Assembly: GCA_021297795.1 (NCBI GenBank)
Contig: JAJTGL010000032.1
Span: forward strand, 1 to 46,712
Direction: 5' to 3'
Length of the DNA stretch: 46,712 nucleotides
DNA from: Planctomycetaceae bacterium
GTDB lineage: Bacteria > Planctomycetota > Phycisphaerae > Phycisphaerales > SM1A02
The notes beneath the pieces were generated by a model. That model had not been told where the DNA came from. It saw only the letters and a list, made by a program, of their open reading frames with translations, and did not search any database. This document shows positions 44,194 to 46,712 of the stretch, in pieces (positions within the stretch are counted from its first letter, which is position 1; every line of letters starts with the position of its first letter). Made by a program: the position numbers and the translations under genes.

Positions 44194-44661
44194 ATGAGCA
44201 GCACGCAGAACATCGACCCGAGTTGGATCCGGCGCGGCCTCGATGCGGCGATCGAGATGGCCGAGAAGGGATGGCGCGAGGGCGGCATCCCGATCGGCAG
44301 TTCGTTGCTCGATGCACGTGGCAACATCGTCGCCGCCGGGCACAACCAGCGCGTCCAGTCGGGCGATCCGACTGCGCACGCCGAGGTCGACTGCGTCCGC
44401 CGCGCGGGGCGACGACGCGACTGGCGTTCCCTCACGCTCGTCTCGACGCTGTCCCCCTGCCCGATGTGCTCGGGTACGGCGATCCTCTTCAAGGTCCCGC
44501 ATGTCGTGATCGGCGAGAACCGCACGTTCATGGGCGCCGAGGACTGGATGCGCGCGAGCGGCATCCACCTCACCCTCGTCGACGATCCCCGCTGCATCGC
44601 GCTCATGGAGCGCCTGCAGCGCGAGAAGCCCGATCTCTGGGCAGAGGACATCGGCGAGTGA
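44194..44661 (+). CDS. Yeast-type cytosine deaminase (CDA fold)
   Basis: 155-residue zinc deaminase. Ligands His62, Cys89 and Cys92 and proton-shuttle Glu64 lie in 'AHAEVD' and 'TLSPCPMCSG'. It tracks yeast Fcy1 closely by eye: 'GGIPIGSSLLD', 'GHNQRVQSGDPTAHAE', 'TLSPCPMCSGTAILFKVP', 'VIGENRTF', 'VDDPRC' and the terminal 'DLWAEDIGE', with the same length and same catalytic positions. The expected reaction is cytosine to uracil, or a related base such as 5-methylcytosine or creatinine-like rings. The common bacterial enzyme CodA is unrelated in fold. It overlaps the Pcp gene by GTGA. No ribosome-binding site is obvious. Confidence 0.88.
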   Translation: MSSTQNIDPSWIRRGLDAAIEMAEKGWREGGIPIGSSLLDARGNIVAAGHNQRVQSGDPTAHAEVDCVRRAGRRRDWRSLTLVSTLSPCPMCSGTAILFKVPHVVIGENRTFMGAEDWMRASGIHLTLVDDPRCIALMERLQREKPDLWAEDIGE

Positions 44662-45335
44662 CGGAGGCGCGACCTCTCGTCCGACCCACCGGCCGCCCGC
44701 TCGTCCTCGTGACGAGCTTCGAGCCGTTCGGCGGAAGCCCCGTGAACCCCACGATGCGGATCGCGGAACTGCTGCGAGCGATGCCGACGGCACACGGCGC
44801 GCGCATCCACGCCACGCTGCCGGTCGTCACCGGTATCTCCGCGGGCAGCGCGTGGTCGACGCTCACTCCGCTCCTCGATGCGCTCGCCCCCGACGCCGTC
44901 GTCGCGCTCGGCGAAAGCGCCAAGGCCGATGCGATCACCTTCGAGCGCGTGGCGGTGAACCTGCGCGACGCGCGCATCGCCGACAACGCAGGCACCCAGC
45001 TCGTCGACATGCCCGTCGTCGAGGGCGCACCCGACGGTCGCTTCAGCACGCTCCCACTGCGCGCGATGCGGGCCTCCTGCGAGGCGGCAGGCGTGCCCGC
45101 GACGCTGTCCCTTTCGGCCGGAAGCTTTCTCTGCAACGAGGTGATGTTCCGCCTGCTCGAGCGCGGTGCGCCCGCGATCGCCGGGTTCATCCATGTACCG
45201 CAGCTCCCGGAACAGGCTCTTGCCCGCGGTGGACCGTCGATGGACGCCGCCACGAGCGCACGCGGCGTCCATGCCGCGCTCGAGACCCTCGCGGCGGCGT
45301 TCGCAACGCGTGCCGTGCCGGAGATCGACGCATGA
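44658..45335 (+). CDS. pcp: Pyroglutamyl-peptidase I (peptidase family C15)
   Basis: Removes N-terminal pyroglutamate from peptides. Starts at GTG 44658 inside the deaminase stop (GTGA); 225 residues. Begins LVLVTSFEPFGGSPVNPT, the C15 signature. Catalytic residues are Glu96 ('ITFERVAVNLRDARIADN'), Cys159 ('AGSFLCNEVMF') and His179 ('GFIHVPQLPEQ'), with the same Glu-Cys spacing (63) as in known Pcp. The usual 'GQAGGR' loop before the Glu reads GESAKAD, so the pyroglutamate pocket may be altered. It is followed by ATGA overlap with the epimerase gene. Why it is coupled to a deaminase and a sugar epimerase is not clear. Confidence 0.9.
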   Translation: MTEARPLVRPTGRPLVLVTSFEPFGGSPVNPTMRIAELLRAMPTAHGARIHATLPVVTGISAGSAWSTLTPLLDALAPDAVVALGESAKADAITFERVAVNLRDARIADNAGTQLVDMPVVEGAPDGRFSTLPLRAMRASCEAAGVPATLSLSAGSFLCNEVMFRLLERGAPAIAGFIHVPQLPEQALARGGPSMDAATSARGVHAALETLAAAFATRAVPEIDA

Positions 45336-46261
45336 GCGGCGTGGTGCTCGTCACGGGCGGCGCCGGTTTCATCGGCTCGCATCTCTGCGAGGCGCTCGTC
45401 GCGCGCGGCAGGCGCGTGCGTGTGCTCGACGACTTCAGCACCGGCAACGCCGCGAACCTGGCGCGCGTGTGGCGCGAGATCGAGGTGCAGGAAGGATCGC
45501 TCGAATCCGAGTCGTCGATCGCGCGCGCGGTCGACGGCGTCGGCGCGATCGCGCATCTCGCGGCACGTTCGAGCGTGGCGGAGAGCATGGCCGCCGAGGA
45601 TCTCTACCGGCGCGTGAACGTGGGCGGCACCGCGGCCATCGTGGCCGCCGCGCGTCGCGCGGGCATCGCGCGCATCGTGCTCGCCGCGAGCTCCAGCGCC
45701 TACGGCGACCACGACGCGCCCCACGACGAATCGATGGATCCGCGTCCGATGTCGCCCTACGGCGCCACGAAGGTCGAGGGCGAGCGCATGCTCCGCGCGA
45801 TGGCGGCCGAGTCCTCGGCGCCCGGTGCACCCGACGCGGTCGCGCTTCGCTTCTTCAACGTGTACGGCACGCGACAGGATCCGAACAACGCCTACGCCGC
45901 GGTGATCCCCCGCTTCCTCTCACGGATCGCGTCGGGACTTCCGGCCACGATCTACGGCGACGGCGAGCAGACGCGCGACTTCGTCCACGTGAGCGACGCC
46001 GCGCGCGCGGTGATCGCGGCGATCGACGCACCGCAGCGACTCGCGGGCGCGGTCGTGAACGTCGGAACCGGTCGCGCGATCTCGATCCGCGCGCTTGCCG
46101 AGACGATCGGCCGGGTGCTCGGGAAGCCGGCGAAGCTCGACTTCCAACCGCCGCGACCCGGCGAGATCCGCCACAGCGTGGCGACGGTGACGCGCGCGCG
46201 CGAACTGCTCGGCTTCAACGCCGAGGTCGACCTCGAGCAGGGCCTTGCGACGATGGCGTGA
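45332..46261 (+). CDS. NAD-dependent nucleotide-sugar epimerase/dehydratase (GalE-like)
   Basis: 309-residue short-chain dehydrogenase of the extended type. NAD site TGGAGFIGSH (8-17, G9xxG12xxG15), 'LDDFSTGN', the active-site 'AASSSAYGD' with Ser121-Ser122 and YGATK with Tyr143/Lys147, 'RFFNVYGTRQDPNNAYAAVI' and 'IYGDGEQTRDFVHVSDAARA' (substrate side). These match UDP-glucose 4-epimerase/UDP-GlcNAc epimerase relatives; substrate cannot be fixed. ATG 45332 overlaps the previous stop (ATGA). Last gene of the trio; it converges with the minus-strand dockerin-like protein 13 bases on. Confidence 0.92.
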   Translation: MSGVVLVTGGAGFIGSHLCEALVARGRRVRVLDDFSTGNAANLARVWREIEVQEGSLESESSIARAVDGVGAIAHLAARSSVAESMAAEDLYRRVNVGGTAAIVAAARRAGIARIVLAASSSAYGDHDAPHDESMDPRPMSPYGATKVEGERMLRAMAAESSAPGAPDAVALRFFNVYGTRQDPNNAYAAVIPRFLSRIASGLPATIYGDGEQTRDFVHVSDAARAVIAAIDAPQRLAGAVVNVGTGRAISIRALAETIGRVLGKPAKLDFQPPRPGEIRHSVATVTRARELLGFNAEVDLEQGLATMA

Positions 46262-46273
46262 CGCCCCCGGGGC

Positions 46274-46712
46274 TCAGGTCGGACCCCAGTTGGAGAGCAA
46301 CACGGCGAGATCACCTCCGCCGACGACGCCGTTCCCGTCGAGATCGCCAAGCGGCGGATGGACCAACGCCCAAGACGACAGGAGGAACGCAAGATCCTCC
46401 GCCCCGACCTCACCGCTCAGGTCGAAGTCGCCGAGTGCGAACTGGCAGACGTCCGGCCGACCGTCGACGTCCTCGTCCGCCTCACCGGCGGCGATGTCGC
46501 ACCCGTCGGGAACATCGTTGGCGTTGCAATCCTCGGCCTTGCCTGTATCGATCTCGCATCGGTCGATGCGCGCGTCTCCGTTGCAGTCCGCATCAAGCCC
46601 CGTCGCAAGTTCCCAGGCATCGGGAAGTGCATCCTCGTCGCAGTCGGGCTGGCACGCATCGAGCACCCCGTGTGCATCAACGTCGGGCGCACCCTCGGCC
46701 AGTTCCAGCTTG
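46274..46712 (-). CDS. C-terminus of a large exported protein with EF-hand/dockerin-like repeats (partial)
   Basis: Open from the right window edge down to the stop at 46274-46276, giving about 145 residues of the C-terminus; the start is outside the window. The visible part is a chain of Asp-rich calcium-loop repeats ('DCDEDALPDAWELATGLDAD', 'DCNANDVPDGCDIAAGEADE', 'DVDGRPDVCQ') followed by two dockerin-like units, GDFDLSGEVGAEDLAFLLSS and GDLDGNGVVGGGDLAVLLSN, ending WGPT. This C-terminal module is common in secreted planctomycete proteins and often serves as an export or attachment tail. Cys residues in pairs suggest disulfides outside the cell. The catalytic or structural part is not visible. 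Confidence 0.85.
   Translation of the reverse strand, partial: KLELAEGAPDVDAHGVLDACQPDCDEDALPDAWELATGLDADCNGDARIDRCEIDTGKAEDCNANDVPDGCDIAAGEADEDVDGRPDVCQFALGDFDLSGEVGAEDLAFLLSSWALVHPPLGDLDGNGVVGGGDLAVLLSNWGPT

Overview
The window is a high-GC, gene-dense stretch of bacterial chromosome, most likely from a planctomycete of the Phycisphaerae type. Pointers are a type II secretion/type IV pilus-like operon with low-complexity Gly/Pro/Ala tails, a large two-propeller PQQ-repeat protein, a secreted protein ending in EF-hand/dockerin-like 'GDLDGNGVVGGGDLAVLLSNWG'-type repeats (given here as its key motif), a very acidic low-complexity protein, and a PTPS-III-like enzyme of the kind reported to replace FolB in Planctomycetes. 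Taxonomy is an inference. No rRNA, tRNA, CRISPR array, prophage or insertion sequence was found.

Layout. 1-9804 (+): one tightly coupled secretion operon (end of an upstream gene, gspK, gspL-like, gspM-like, a gspC/pilP-like gene with an apparent frameshift, the secretin gspD, and a propeller-like lipoprotein), with stop/start overlaps of 4 bases, closed by a hairpin terminator. 9943-10448: an acidic protein gene bracketed by two different triple tandem repeats. 10667-14935 (-): PQQ double-propeller protein, divergent from a LEA14-like lipoprotein (15006-15707). 15933-21835 (+): pilT, pilC/gspF, and three pilin-like genes, i.e. the motor and minor-pilin side of the same kind of machine. 21863-24512 (-): polyphosphate kinase and a PTPS-III-like enzyme. 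24691-29158 (+): phosphohexomutase, small lipoprotein, a HAD-fold protein that has lost its nucleophile, and a photolyase broken by a frameshift.

29326-35898 (-): thyX, a small membrane-anchored protein, an oligopeptide-type ABC ATPase, an HtrA-like protease, panB, a metallo-beta-lactamase-fold protein lacking most metal ligands, and coaD. 35899-36471 is a long gap with a strong + strand terminator but no visible gene; an AhpD-like protein follows. 37018-37579 carries a 201-bp tandem repeat and a REP-like element. 37580-39255 (-): hotdog dehydratase, an unusually long acyl carrier protein, second hotdog dehydratase. 39383-42067 (+): ftsK. 42363-46261 (+): a NERD-helicase, then an overlapping trio (yeast-type cytosine deaminase, pyroglutamyl peptidase, NAD-dependent sugar epimerase). 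The window ends inside a large secreted protein on the minus strand.

The most general signal is regulatory: at least thirteen start codons lie only 6-11 bases downstream of a TANNNT hexamer, often preceded by GC (GCTANNNT). This fits widespread leaderless transcription in this organism; it also helps fix several start codons, including a GTG start for coaD.
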